Shown here: positions 30,709 to 36,670 of the stretch, piece by piece
Position numbering within the stretch: position 1 is the stretch's first letter
Layout: every line of letters starts with the position of its first letter
Source of the DNA: CBFHSF01 sp965658445
GTDB taxonomy: Bacteria; Bacteroidota; Bacteroidia; Flavobacteriales; Schleiferiaceae
NCBI GenBank assembly: GCA_965658445.1
Contig: CBFHSF010000001.1
Location: 286,972-350,971, forward strand
DNA: 64,000 nt
Direction: 5' to 3'
Notes under the pieces: model-generated
The model's input: only the letters and a program-made list of their open reading frames with translations
Told to the model about the DNA's origin: nothing
The model's database searches: none
Program-made: the position numbers and the translations under genes

Positions 30709-31479
30709 TTAAATGGATTTTCGGGTGCCCAAGATGATTCCCTTGTCACGTGCGCTGCGCAAAAAGGAAGTCATGGAGGCTTCGAGTTCTCCTTTGGGAA
30801 TTTCAATTTGGGCCGATACGGCTTCCAAAATTTCCGAAAAGGGGTGTCCCGCTTTCAAATTTTCAAGGAGAACCACCAGTAAAGGGCCCAAGTTGTTAAA
30901 GTGAATGGCACCGGTTTTTAAATCGCGGTAGGCCAAATAGTAGTATTCACCTTTGTCCTCGGCTGTGATATCGGGAGCCGGTTTGGTGTGAATGGGCCAC
31001 TCTAAAGAAAACCATCGCATTTCGGGATTGAGTACAACGGGTTCATGGGTAATGTCTCCAAACTCGTCGTGGTCTTCAATGTCTTCGTCCGGCATGATGT
31101 ACATGTCCGATTCCGTCCACTCAAATTCCATTAATTCCAAAAGGAAAGGATATTTCTGAGTGAGGGCTTCGCCTTTTTCTCGAGTAAATTCGAGGAACTC
31201 AAAAGGCATTTTCATAACCTGGGGATTTCCTAAAGGTTGGGTCGAGAAGAACTCGTGCACCCATTCTTTCCACTCTATGGAATCCAAAAGGTTGTATGTC
31301 AACGGGTAGGCCGATTTCAAGGAATCAAAAACGATATTGGAAACCAACCTCCTGTAATTTTCTACCCGATTGGGGGTTAAGCCCTCAATGGGAGACAACT
31401 CTCCGGTCCTGCAATAGTCAGCTAACCTTCGTTGCTGATCATACGTGTGCTCAGTGAGCAGATTACTTGACTTCTGCAT
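30709..31479 (-). CDS. hvfC: DUF2063 RiPP recognition/partner protein (HvfC-like)
   Basis: 256 residues from the ATG at 31479 (MQKSSNLLTEHTYDQQRRLADYC); the frame is open to 31539, but that would overlap the upstream gene by 77 bp. The N-terminal ~95 residues match the DUF2063 putative DNA-binding domain (RLADYCRTGELSPIEGLTPNRVENYRRLV written in two parts: helix RLADYC, then YRRLVSNIVFDSLKSAYP). The C-terminal half (DLKTGAIHFNNLGPLLVVLL) resembles the second domain of HvfC/MbnC-like partners. Such proteins form a complex with the DUF692 oxygenase and bring it the precursor peptide. The start overlaps the hvfB-like stop by 17 bp, indicating coupled translation. Confidence 0.83.
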   Translation of the reverse strand: MQKSSNLLTEHTYDQQRRLADYCRTGELSPIEGLTPNRVENYRRLVSNIVFDSLKSAYPLTYNLLDSIEWKEWVHEFFSTQPLGNPQVMKMPFEFLEFTREKGEALTQKYPFLLELMEFEWTESDMYIMPDEDIEDHDEFGDITHEPVVLNPEMRWFSLEWPIHTKPAPDITAEDKGEYYYLAYRDLKTGAIHFNNLGPLLVVLLENLKAGHPFSEILEAVSAQIEIPKGELEASMTSFLRSARDKGIILGTRKSI

Positions 31480-32293
31480 GAGACCAGTGTTTTTGTGTGA
31501 TTTCGTTGAGCTGCTGGATTTCTCTCGCCATACTGTCAAATGAAGGGATGTTAAAATCTCTCTCCAACAGAACGGGAACGGGGTTTGTCTTGGCTACCGT
31601 GTAGTCAAACAAATCGTAAACCGCCTCGATAATATCTCTTCCGTGGGTGTCAATAATCAAATCATCAGAAACCTGCTCATGACCTGCCATGTGAATGTAG
31701 GCCACTTGATCCAGGGGCAATTCATTAATAAACTCCACGGGGTTGTATTGATGATTGAAGGCGTTAACGTATACGTTGTTTACATCCAATAGCAACTTAC
31801 AACCGGACTGCTTCACGATTTGATTTACAAATTCAATTTCCGACATCTGGGCCGCCACGGGGGTGTAATAACTCACATTTTCTAAAACCAAAGGACGTTG
31901 AATGATGTCCTGAACTTTCTGAATTCTGTCTACGATATGAGCTACGGCATCCGGCGTAAAAGGAATAGGGAGCAAGTCGTAGAGGTGAGCATTGTCTACT
32001 TGTGAGTAGCTTAGGTGTTCTGAGTAAATCTCTACTTCGTAGCGATCCAAAAATTCTTTAACCTCTTTGATAAAGGAAACATCTAATGGATTGGGAGATC
32101 CAATGGAAAGTGAGAGTCCGTGACATGTAATGGGGTATTCTTGAGCAAGGCGATCAAATATCTTCTTCCAATAGCCTCCCATGTTCATCCAGTTCTCAGG
32201 CGCCACCTCCAAGAAGGCGGGCTTAAGATGTTCTTGAGTCAAGAACTCCTCTCCAAAGTCTCTTCTAAATCCTAATCCAGTAAATGTTTCCAT
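31463..32293 (-). CDS. hvfB: DUF692 multinuclear non-heme iron oxidase (HvfB/MbnB-like RiPP maturase)
   Basis: 276 residues, the usual length. A TIM barrel of the MNIO family, which uses two or three iron ions and O2 to rearrange cysteine residues of precursor peptides into oxazolone/thioamide or thiooxazole groups. The metal ligands of the family are all visible: His58 (CHGLSLS), Glu92-His93 (SEHLSYS), Glu138-Asn139 (LENVSYY), Asp170 and Asn173 (LLLDVNNVYVN), His201 and His205 (YIHMAGH), Asp215-His217 (DTHG) and Glu244 (LLERDFN). It is cytoplasmic. The gene follows the Cys-rich precursor gene by 47 bp and overlaps the DUF2063 partner, which fixes the assignment far better than sequence alone. 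Confidence 0.92.
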   Translation of the reverse strand: METFTGLGFRRDFGEEFLTQEHLKPAFLEVAPENWMNMGGYWKKIFDRLAQEYPITCHGLSLSIGSPNPLDVSFIKEVKEFLDRYEVEIYSEHLSYSQVDNAHLYDLLPIPFTPDAVAHIVDRIQKVQDIIQRPLVLENVSYYTPVAAQMSEIEFVNQIVKQSGCKLLLDVNNVYVNAFNHQYNPVEFINELPLDQVAYIHMAGHEQVSDDLIIDTHGRDIIEAVYDLFDYTVAKTNPVPVLLERDFNIPSFDSMAREIQQLNEITQKHWSHAEVK

Positions 32294-32340
32294 GATTGTC
32301 GTGTGTGAAAGGGTTAACGATGGTGAAAAGGGGGTTTAGA

Positions 32341-32724
32341 CTATTCTACACCACATTTACCTTCTCCACATTTGGCTTCTTTGGTCTTGCCTTCTGCAGA
32401 TTTCTTTTCGGTTTTGTGCTCTCCGCACTTTCCTTCGCCACACTTCGCTTCTTTGGTTTTACCTGCTTCTGCTTTTGTAGAGGCTTTTTCGGTTTTTTCT
32501 TCACCGCATTTTCCCTCTCCACATTTTCCTTCACCACATTTTAGTTCAGAAGCCTTGTGAAATACAGTAGAGGATTCTACCAATTGAGCGCGTACTTCGG
32601 ATCCTGAACCCAAGTCTTCAAAAGAAGATAGTTGCGTTGCATTGAGATTTACAGAAGTCAACGTTACCATTGAACCTAAGAGGATAGAACCTGCTAATAC
32701 TGAGTTTTTGTTCGAATTTTCCAT
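32341..32724 (-). CDS. hvfA: Cys-rich RiPP precursor peptide with KCG/EGKCG repeats (HvfA-like)
   Basis: 127 residues. An N-terminal Sec signal (SVLAGSILLGSMVTLTSVNLNA, residues 8-29) is followed by a linker and a low-complexity Lys/Glu/Gly region. All seven cysteines (63, 68, 73, 95, 100, 119, 124) sit in KCG, four of them in the exact motif EGKCG. The blocks are three, two and two Cys long and are separated by two similar spacers (KTEKASTKAEAGKTKEA and KTEKKSAEGKTKEA), pointing to internal tandem duplication. EGKCG is the motif modified by HvfB/HvfC-type enzymes in copper-binding RiPPs (oxazolone-thioamide metallophores, bufferins). The ATG at 32724 is preferred over in-frame upstream codons because it gives a clean signal peptide. 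Confidence 0.9.
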   Translation of the reverse strand: MENSNKNSVLAGSILLGSMVTLTSVNLNATQLSSFEDLGSGSEVRAQLVESSTVFHKASELKCGEGKCGEGKCGEEKTEKASTKAEAGKTKEAKCGEGKCGEHKTEKKSAEGKTKEAKCGEGKCGVE

Positions 32725-32770
32725 AGTGCATGGGGTTTTAATTAATAAAAATCGAGTTGAGAAAAGTTTT

Positions 32771-33073
32771 CTAGTTATGTGTTTTCGTTGTGTCATTTCG
32801 TTTGTGGCCGTCTGCATTGTTAACAATTGCTTTTTCCCATTTTTCTTTGGCTTCCGCCGAAGGTTTTTGATTGGGATGGGCATGTGCATGATCGTGCATT
32901 TTCTCGTTCAGCCATTTGTTTTGAATGTTAAAAGCTCTACAGCCTTTACACATCATCAGGTGCATTTGGTGTCTCAACTTAGTCATCAAAAAAACCTTTT
33001 CGGTCTCTCTTAGAATCGTCAGTCTCGAAGCCTCTTCGCAACTGTAAAACATCTTTTTTGCTATACCATTCAT
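32771..33073 (-). CDS. ZAS-type anti-sigma factor with His-rich tail
   Basis: 100 residues, with no membrane segment. The N-terminal half (FYSCEEASRLTILRETEK...) ends in the zinc-binding anti-sigma signature HX3CX2C: His-Leu-Met-Met-Cys-Lys-Gly-Cys at about residues 38-45, plus Cys12. The C-terminal tail is unusual: MHDHAHAHP and further His (GHKR, KTHN). This suits a soluble sensor that releases the upstream ECF sigma factor when metal or thiol stress changes its ligands; the metal is inferred, not shown. It lies 123 bp after the sigma gene and 46 bp before the precursor peptide gene. MFYSC at 33052 is an alternative start. Confidence 0.75.
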   Translation of the reverse strand: MNGIAKKMFYSCEEASRLTILRETEKVFLMTKLRHQMHLMMCKGCRAFNIQNKWLNEKMHDHAHAHPNQKPSAEAKEKWEKAIVNNADGHKRNDTTKTHN

Positions 33074-33138
33074 ATCAGTGCTTTCACTTAGTTAGTCGTG
33101 AGATTTTTAAAAACCTTACAGAAAATTTGAACTTTTTT

Positions 33139-33160
33139 GAAAATATTTTCGAATTCGAAA
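33139..33160. promoter_or_regulatory. Two overlapping perfect palindromes between sigma and anti-sigma genes
   Basis: GAAAATATTTTC (33139-33150) and TTTCGAATTCGAAA (33147-33160) are both perfect palindromes and share four bases. They lie 66-87 bp upstream of the anti-sigma start, where an internal promoter or operator for the RiPP genes could sit. Confidence 0.4.
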
Positions 33161-33162
33161 TT

Positions 33163-33184
33163 AAAACGCTGAAAAACAGCGCTT
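33163..33184 (-). terminator. Hairpin after the ECF sigma gene (possible attenuator)
   Basis: On the minus strand CGCTG and CAGCG (33177-33181 and 33167-33171) pair around TTTTT and are followed by TTTT. Flanking A/T pairs extend the stem. It lies 13 bp after the sigma stop and could reduce read-through into the anti-sigma and hvf-like genes. Confidence 0.45.
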
Positions 33185-33196
33185 TGAGAAATGATT

Positions 33197-33739
33197 TTAT
33201 TTCCACTTTTTTTCCAAGCAAGGTCTCAGCCATTGCTTTGCTCGGTGAATTAAAACCCAATAATTGCCTTCAGAAACCTCCAAAGATTTCATAGCTTCCT
33301 CTGTAGAGAGTCCTTCTACATATTTCAGCCGAAAGGCGAGCTCTGCCTTTCCCTTCACGCCTTTTAGACAGAGTTCCAATACCTCGGCAAAATCGGAATC
33401 GCTCATGGGATGAGGTTTGGGTCTTTCTTTAGGACGCGCGTGAGGCTTCCAAGCGCCATTTTCGAAAACAGCATCGAGAGAGATCTCTCTCTTTAGGTAT
33501 TCATCATCGTCTATTTTCTCTGTCTGAGATCTGTAGACATCAATGATTTTGAATTTGAGTATTCCCACCAACCAAGTACTTTCGGAAGACTTTCCGGAAA
33601 AGGTATGTTGGGCTTGTAGAGCGGATAGAAAGGTCTCCTGCACAAGATCTTCGGCCACTTGAGAATCGCGGACGCGCTGCAAGGCATATGCGAAGAGTGT
33701 ATCGCTGTATTTTTCTACCCAGAGTTCAGGTTCACACAT
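33197..33739 (-). CDS. ECF sigma factor controlling the RiPP operon
   Basis: 180 residues from the ATG at 33739; five codons of open frame upstream begin with TTG and run into a hairpin, so they are excluded. Region 2 is at residues ~8-70 (YSDTLFAYALQRVRDSQVAEDLVQETFLSAL, with the core-binding DLVQETF and STWLVGILKFKIIDVYRS). Region 4 is at ~120-175, ending in the helix-turn-helix LSTEEAMKSLEVSEGNYWVLIHRAKQWLRPCL. The basic, Pro-rich linker (KPHARPKERPKPHP) is distinctive. The adjacent ZAS anti-sigma and RiPP genes make this a dedicated regulator, comparable in logic to the SigF-controlled copper RiPP operons of Caulobacter. Confidence 0.88.
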   Translation of the reverse strand: MCEPELWVEKYSDTLFAYALQRVRDSQVAEDLVQETFLSALQAQHTFSGKSSESTWLVGILKFKIIDVYRSQTEKIDDDEYLKREISLDAVFENGAWKPHARPKERPKPHPMSDSDFAEVLELCLKGVKGKAELAFRLKYVEGLSTEEAMKSLEVSEGNYWVLIHRAKQWLRPCLEKKWK

Positions 33740-33750
33740 AGGTACAAAAT

Positions 33751-33781
33751 ACAAAAACCAAGGAATAATCCTTGGTTTTGT
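33751..33781 (-). terminator. Rho-independent terminator hairpin just upstream of the sigma gene
   Basis: On the minus strand ACAAAACCAAGG pairs with CCTTGGTTTTTGT around ATTATT, followed by a T-rich tract. It lies 74 bp after the DUF3078 stop and only 11 bp before the sigma ATG, so it ends DUF3078 transcription and sits in what would be the sigma mRNA leader. Confidence 0.75.
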
Positions 33782-33854
33782 ATGTGGCGGTTTTTTGAGA
33801 GAAGTCCAATAAAAATCCCGCAGCTTCTCTGTGCTAAAAAAATCAAATTCTAAT

Positions 33855-34772
33855 CTAGAACGTATAGGAAAGTCCTACCCCGAAACCTTGTTTGTATTGC
33901 AGGGCAGGTGCGTTGTTAATTCCATCACCCGAAGTGTCCTTCACTAAGATATCGTGATCGTAGATCAAGTGAATTACAAAGTTTACGGTTAGCCATTTGT
34001 TGACTTTGGCCAAGAAAACGGTTTCCCAGTTTACGTCAATGTTCTCCGGATTTTCAATGTAGTTAGAGTACAATTCCAACTTAGAAACCAAAGAGTACTT
34101 GTCATCTACCCAAGCTTTTTGGTATCGAACGTTTACATAGGCTCCCGCCTCGTAACGAACATTGGCACCTCCTTTTATGATATTTCCAGCCGTGTCAATA
34201 ATGCCCGGGTCCACACCAAATTCACCCAATGCGGCCAAGCTATCGTTGTTTACGATGGTGTTTTTGTTGGTGATGGGTGAAATGTATGCTGTGAAGTTGT
34301 CATTGGGTGCATACGTGAAACCGATACCCGCTAAAACATATCCCGGTGACATGAATTCGGATTCTATGGTTCTCTCATCCGTATACCCGGGCAAGTATTG
34401 GGTTTTGAAGTTACCCAATGCGGCAAGCGCCCATTTCTTGTTGTCAAAGAGTCTTTGGTCGTAACGAGTGGTGAATTCTATTCGGTCTTCGGTTTTTTCT
34501 CTGGAGGAACTCTTGTCAATTAAACCGAGGTTGGTTTCAAAGAGGTTGGCCCAGGTGTAGTTTTGTCCCTTTTTATCCGCAGCGACTTTAACGATTAAAG
34601 AGGCGGTGATGTTGGGATCCCCTCCTGCATTCCAATTTTCCAGGGCCAATTGAGAGGCCGAAAGGCTAAAGAGTCCATTGTACTTCCAACCAAGGGTTGT
34701 GTCTGGTTCGTCCTGGGCCGTGGCGGATAATGTAAAGATGGCCAGCCCAGTGGCAAGTAAAAATTTCTTCAT
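33855..34772 (-). CDS. DUF3078 outer-membrane-type beta-barrel protein
   Basis: 305 residues with a signal peptide (MKKFLLATGLAIFTLSATAQ). The mature protein starts GWKYNGLFSLSASQLALENWNAGGDPN, written here as GWKYNGLFSLSASQ and ENWNAGGDPN, the hallmark of DUF3078. Amphipathic strands with alternating aromatics follow, and it ends LQYKQGFGVGLSYTF with a C-terminal aromatic typical of outer-membrane barrels. The family is confined largely to Bacteroidota and its function is unknown. Its -7 promoter element lies only ~20 bp upstream, so the leader is very short. A strong terminator separates it from the sigma gene downstream. Confidence 0.85.
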   Translation of the reverse strand: MKKFLLATGLAIFTLSATAQDEPDTTLGWKYNGLFSLSASQLALENWNAGGDPNITASLIVKVAADKKGQNYTWANLFETNLGLIDKSSSREKTEDRIEFTTRYDQRLFDNKKWALAALGNFKTQYLPGYTDERTIESEFMSPGYVLAGIGFTYAPNDNFTAYISPITNKNTIVNNDSLAALGEFGVDPGIIDTAGNIIKGGANVRYEAGAYVNVRYQKAWVDDKYSLVSKLELYSNYIENPENIDVNWETVFLAKVNKWLTVNFVIHLIYDHDILVKDTSGDGINNAPALQYKQGFGVGLSYTF

Positions 34773-34791
34773 TATTAGTTTGATTTGATTT

Positions 34792-34799
34792 CAAAGATA
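34792..34799 (-). promoter_or_regulatory. -7 element (TATCTTTG) of the DUF3078 gene
   Basis: On the minus strand TATCTTTG matches TAnnTTTG, ending 20 bp before the ATG. A TTTA at about the expected -33 distance is a weak partner. Confidence 0.5.
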
Positions 34800-34903
34800 A
34801 TGGGTTTAGCCCCCTAAATCGATAATTTTTGATGGAAGATTCCTACAAAGACCTTAAAGGGCAACTTTTTTATTTTTTTGGTCCGCTTCAAGGTTTCTTG
34901 TTG

Positions 34904-34912
34904 CATATTTGC
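34904..34912 (+). promoter_or_regulatory. CATATTTGC promoter-like element of the heme-protein gene
   Basis: The same nonamer as upstream of icd and tatC, here 28 bp before the likely ATG at 34941. Confidence 0.4.
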
Positions 34913-34940
34913 CTCGCTACTATACCTCAATCCATATCAA

Positions 34941-35399
34941 ATGCTAAAAAGAGTATTAAAACTATCGCTGCTAATTGGTGCCGTTGTAATGATGTTATTG
35001 CAGTTGGTTCCTGTAAATCACACCAACCCGGCCTCAGAAGAAAACCTCGATTTTTTGGTGGTAACTCAGGCCAATGAAAAGGTTTCTAACTTGGTTAAAG
35101 TCGCCTGTTACGATTGTCACTCCCACAAGACGGAGCACCCTTGGTACAGTTTTGTGGCACCGATTTCTTTCTACATAGAGCATCACGTAGAAGAGGGTAG
35201 GGAAGAGTTGAACTTTTCTAAATGGGGTGAGTACTCTGAAAAGAGAGCTGATCACAAATTGGAAGAATGTGTGGAGTTGATAGAAGAAGGTGAGATGCCT
35301 ATGGAATCCTATGTTGTCATGCATTCAGAGGCAGGTCTTTCGGAAGACGACCAAGAGACGTTGATTGCGTTTTTTGAGAGCTTGAGAGTTAGGGATTAG
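34941..35399 (+). CDS. Membrane-anchored c-type heme-binding protein
   Basis: 152 residues from the ATG at 34941 (MLKRVLKLSLLIGAVVMMLLQ), preferred because it gives an N-terminal anchor or signal. A single heme c attachment motif CXXCH is present as CYDCHSH (about residue 57), followed by the family features TEHPWYSFVAPISFYIEHHVEEGR and the final GLSEDDQETLIAFFESL. This matches the Bacteroidota heme-binding domain family (Haem_bd), whose members are periplasmic and of uncertain redox role. It is divergent from DUF3078. A low-complexity repeat begins right at its TAG stop. Confidence 0.85.
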   Translation: MLKRVLKLSLLIGAVVMMLLQLVPVNHTNPASEENLDFLVVTQANEKVSNLVKVACYDCHSHKTEHPWYSFVAPISFYIEHHVEEGREELNFSKWGEYSEKRADHKLEECVELIEEGEMPMESYVVMHSEAGLSEDDQETLIAFFESLRVRD

Positions 35400-35471
35400 G
35401 TACTGGGGACTGGGTGTCACGTTCCTGATTTTGGGTTGGTTCCGGAAATAAAACTTCAATTCCTGTAATCT

Positions 35472-35797
35472 AACTACCCCGCTCCGCGACGAATTATTTA
35501 GTTGCGGACCACCTTTGCGATTTGTCGCGGACCACCGTGTCAATTAAAGTTGGGAACATCGAAGGGGCACGTTTTGCTTTTGGTTTTTCTGATTGTATTC
35601 AGACTTTATCGTAGTTAATCCGAAATTCTATTTTGGTAGTAGCGCTATTCCCAGACTTTGTAAAAACCCAAAACAATTTAACTTCAGGATTTCCTGAATG
35701 TCCCTCGGTTAAAATACCTTTAACTAACAATTGACGTTCCCCTTCGCTGGCGAAGGGGTGGATTCGTCAGCCTGAGGCTGACGAAGACGGGGTAGTT
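35472..35797. mobile_element. MITE/REP-like element with 10-bp terminal inverted repeats
   Basis: AACTACCCCG (35472-35481) and CGGGGTAGTT (35788-35797) are perfect inverted ends of a 326-bp segment with no ORF. Near the right end are two perfect hairpins: CCCCTTCGC/GCGAAGGGG with a 2-nt loop (35739-35758) and TTCGTCAGCC/GGCTGACGAA with a 3-nt loop (35763-35785). GCGGACCACC occurs twice near the left end. No transposase is present, so movement would need a source elsewhere. Confidence 0.55.
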
Positions 35798-35800
35798 GAA

Positions 35801-35818
35801 TCCCGATATCCATCGGGA
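35801..35818. repeat. Perfect hairpin next to the MITE-like element
   Basis: TCCCGAT and ATCGGGA (7-bp arms, ATCC loop) directly follow the right end of the element. It could be part of it. Confidence 0.5.
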
Positions 35819-35904
35819 CAGGTACTCACTACTCTCCAAAACGAAGAAGGAAATAGGAATGTGGAAAAAAGGAATCTTAAGTTAACCCAGTTCTGGAAAT
35901 CTGC

Positions 35905-35950
35905 CCCCCTCATTCCTTCATTCTCCCTCATTCCTCATTCCTTCCCATTC
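35905..35950. repeat. CATTCC-type low-complexity intergenic repeat
   Basis: Repeated CATTCCT/CCCTCATTCC text. Its 17-mer at 35908-35924 is the exact reverse complement of 5301-5317, placing it in the same dispersed family. Confidence 0.6.
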
Positions 35951-35973
35951 AACTACTCACCACTCACCACTCT

Positions 35974-36645
35974 CTACCCCTTGCGATTGCGAATAATAAG
36001 GTACCCGTAATAGATAAGAAGCAAACCGAGAAGTTCCGTTACAAACAGCACTTCCACATATCCCATTCTAGTGAAGGTTCCACCAATTCCTGGGAGCAAT
36101 CCACCTATGGCAATGAAGATGTTTCCCTTGTAGCGAACTCTGTGTTCTGGGTATTTTGAATATCTCCATGCGGAGTAAATGGCACCTCCAACAAGGAAAA
36201 TGAAGGCGTATAGGTTGATAAAGGGAGAGAAGGAACGTACCCATTTCCATTCAAAGACCTTTCCCGTCAGGTGGTAGTCAAATCCTTCAGGGATGGATAC
36301 GGGCGTCATAATCACTGCAATGCTTGCAATAATGATCAACGTCATGAATATATAGGTAGAGGTCTTTGCGAATTTCTTGGGCATTAAGAGGTAGACGGAT
36401 CCTTGTGCCAAGGGGAATCCTCCCAACAATGCACCCAGGATATACCAGACTTTTAGGTTGAACAGTTGCCATCCAAACATCGCATGAACCGACTCTGATA
36501 AAGTTCCCAATCCAAAGGTGATTACCCCAAGTGTCCACCAGAGAAGGTATTGAGTGGGGTGTTTTTTATAGTGCTTATAGATTTCTGCGGTAAAGTAAAT
36601 CGCAAATAGGGTGGTGATGATGGGTATGTAGGCAATGAATTCCAC
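35974..36645 (-). CDS. Seven-segment membrane protein of unknown function
   Basis: 223 residues with seven hydrophobic segments beginning MEFIAYIPIITTLFAIYFTA and ending LLGLLLIYYGYLIIRNRKG. Topology and the loop residues (YKHYKKHPTQY, LWWTLGVITFGLGTLSESVHAMFGW) recall the 7TM sensor or rhodopsin-like arrangement seen in some uncharacterised bacterial membrane proteins, but I recognise no family and no ligand or retinal-lysine motif. It lies 25 bp downstream of the second uvrA on the same strand, so it is probably co-transcribed with it. Confidence 0.65.
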   Translation of the reverse strand: MEFIAYIPIITTLFAIYFTAEIYKHYKKHPTQYLLWWTLGVITFGLGTLSESVHAMFGWQLFNLKVWYILGALLGGFPLAQGSVYLLMPKKFAKTSTYIFMTLIIIASIAVIMTPVSIPEGFDYHLTGKVFEWKWVRSFSPFINLYAFIFLVGGAIYSAWRYSKYPEHRVRYKGNIFIAIGGLLPGIGGTFTRMGYVEVLFVTELLGLLLIYYGYLIIRNRKG

Positions 36646-36670
36646 TCAATGGTTTGTTGAGTTAAGTCCC

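Larger units (their letters stand above)
35400..35973. other. 574-bp intergenic region rich in repeats
   Basis: The region between the heme-protein gene and the membrane-protein gene holds no credible ORF. It contains an ACTGGGG-type low-complexity start (35401-35440), a 326-bp element with terminal inverted repeats (35472-35797), a perfect hairpin (35801-35818), and a CATTCC-type tract (35905-35950). Confidence 0.85.

Noticed and set aside
31463..32293. Xylose-isomerase-like or endonuclease IV TIM-barrel enzyme
   Set aside because: DUF692 is distantly related to this fold, but the Cys-rich EGKCG precursor and DUF2063 partner next to it point to a RiPP maturase.
32296..32560. Plus-strand ORFs of 62-82 aa rich in Phe/Cys/Ser opposite the precursor gene
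   Set aside because: They are the complement of the repetitive Lys/Glu/Gly/Cys codons of the HvfA-like gene; their repeat content comes from that gene and they have no gene context.
31463..32724. Methanobactin biosynthesis locus
   Set aside because: The precursor has many KCG repeats and a Sec signal, unlike the short two-Cys leader/core peptides of methanobactin, and the partner and DoxX genes match the HvfA/bufferin type.
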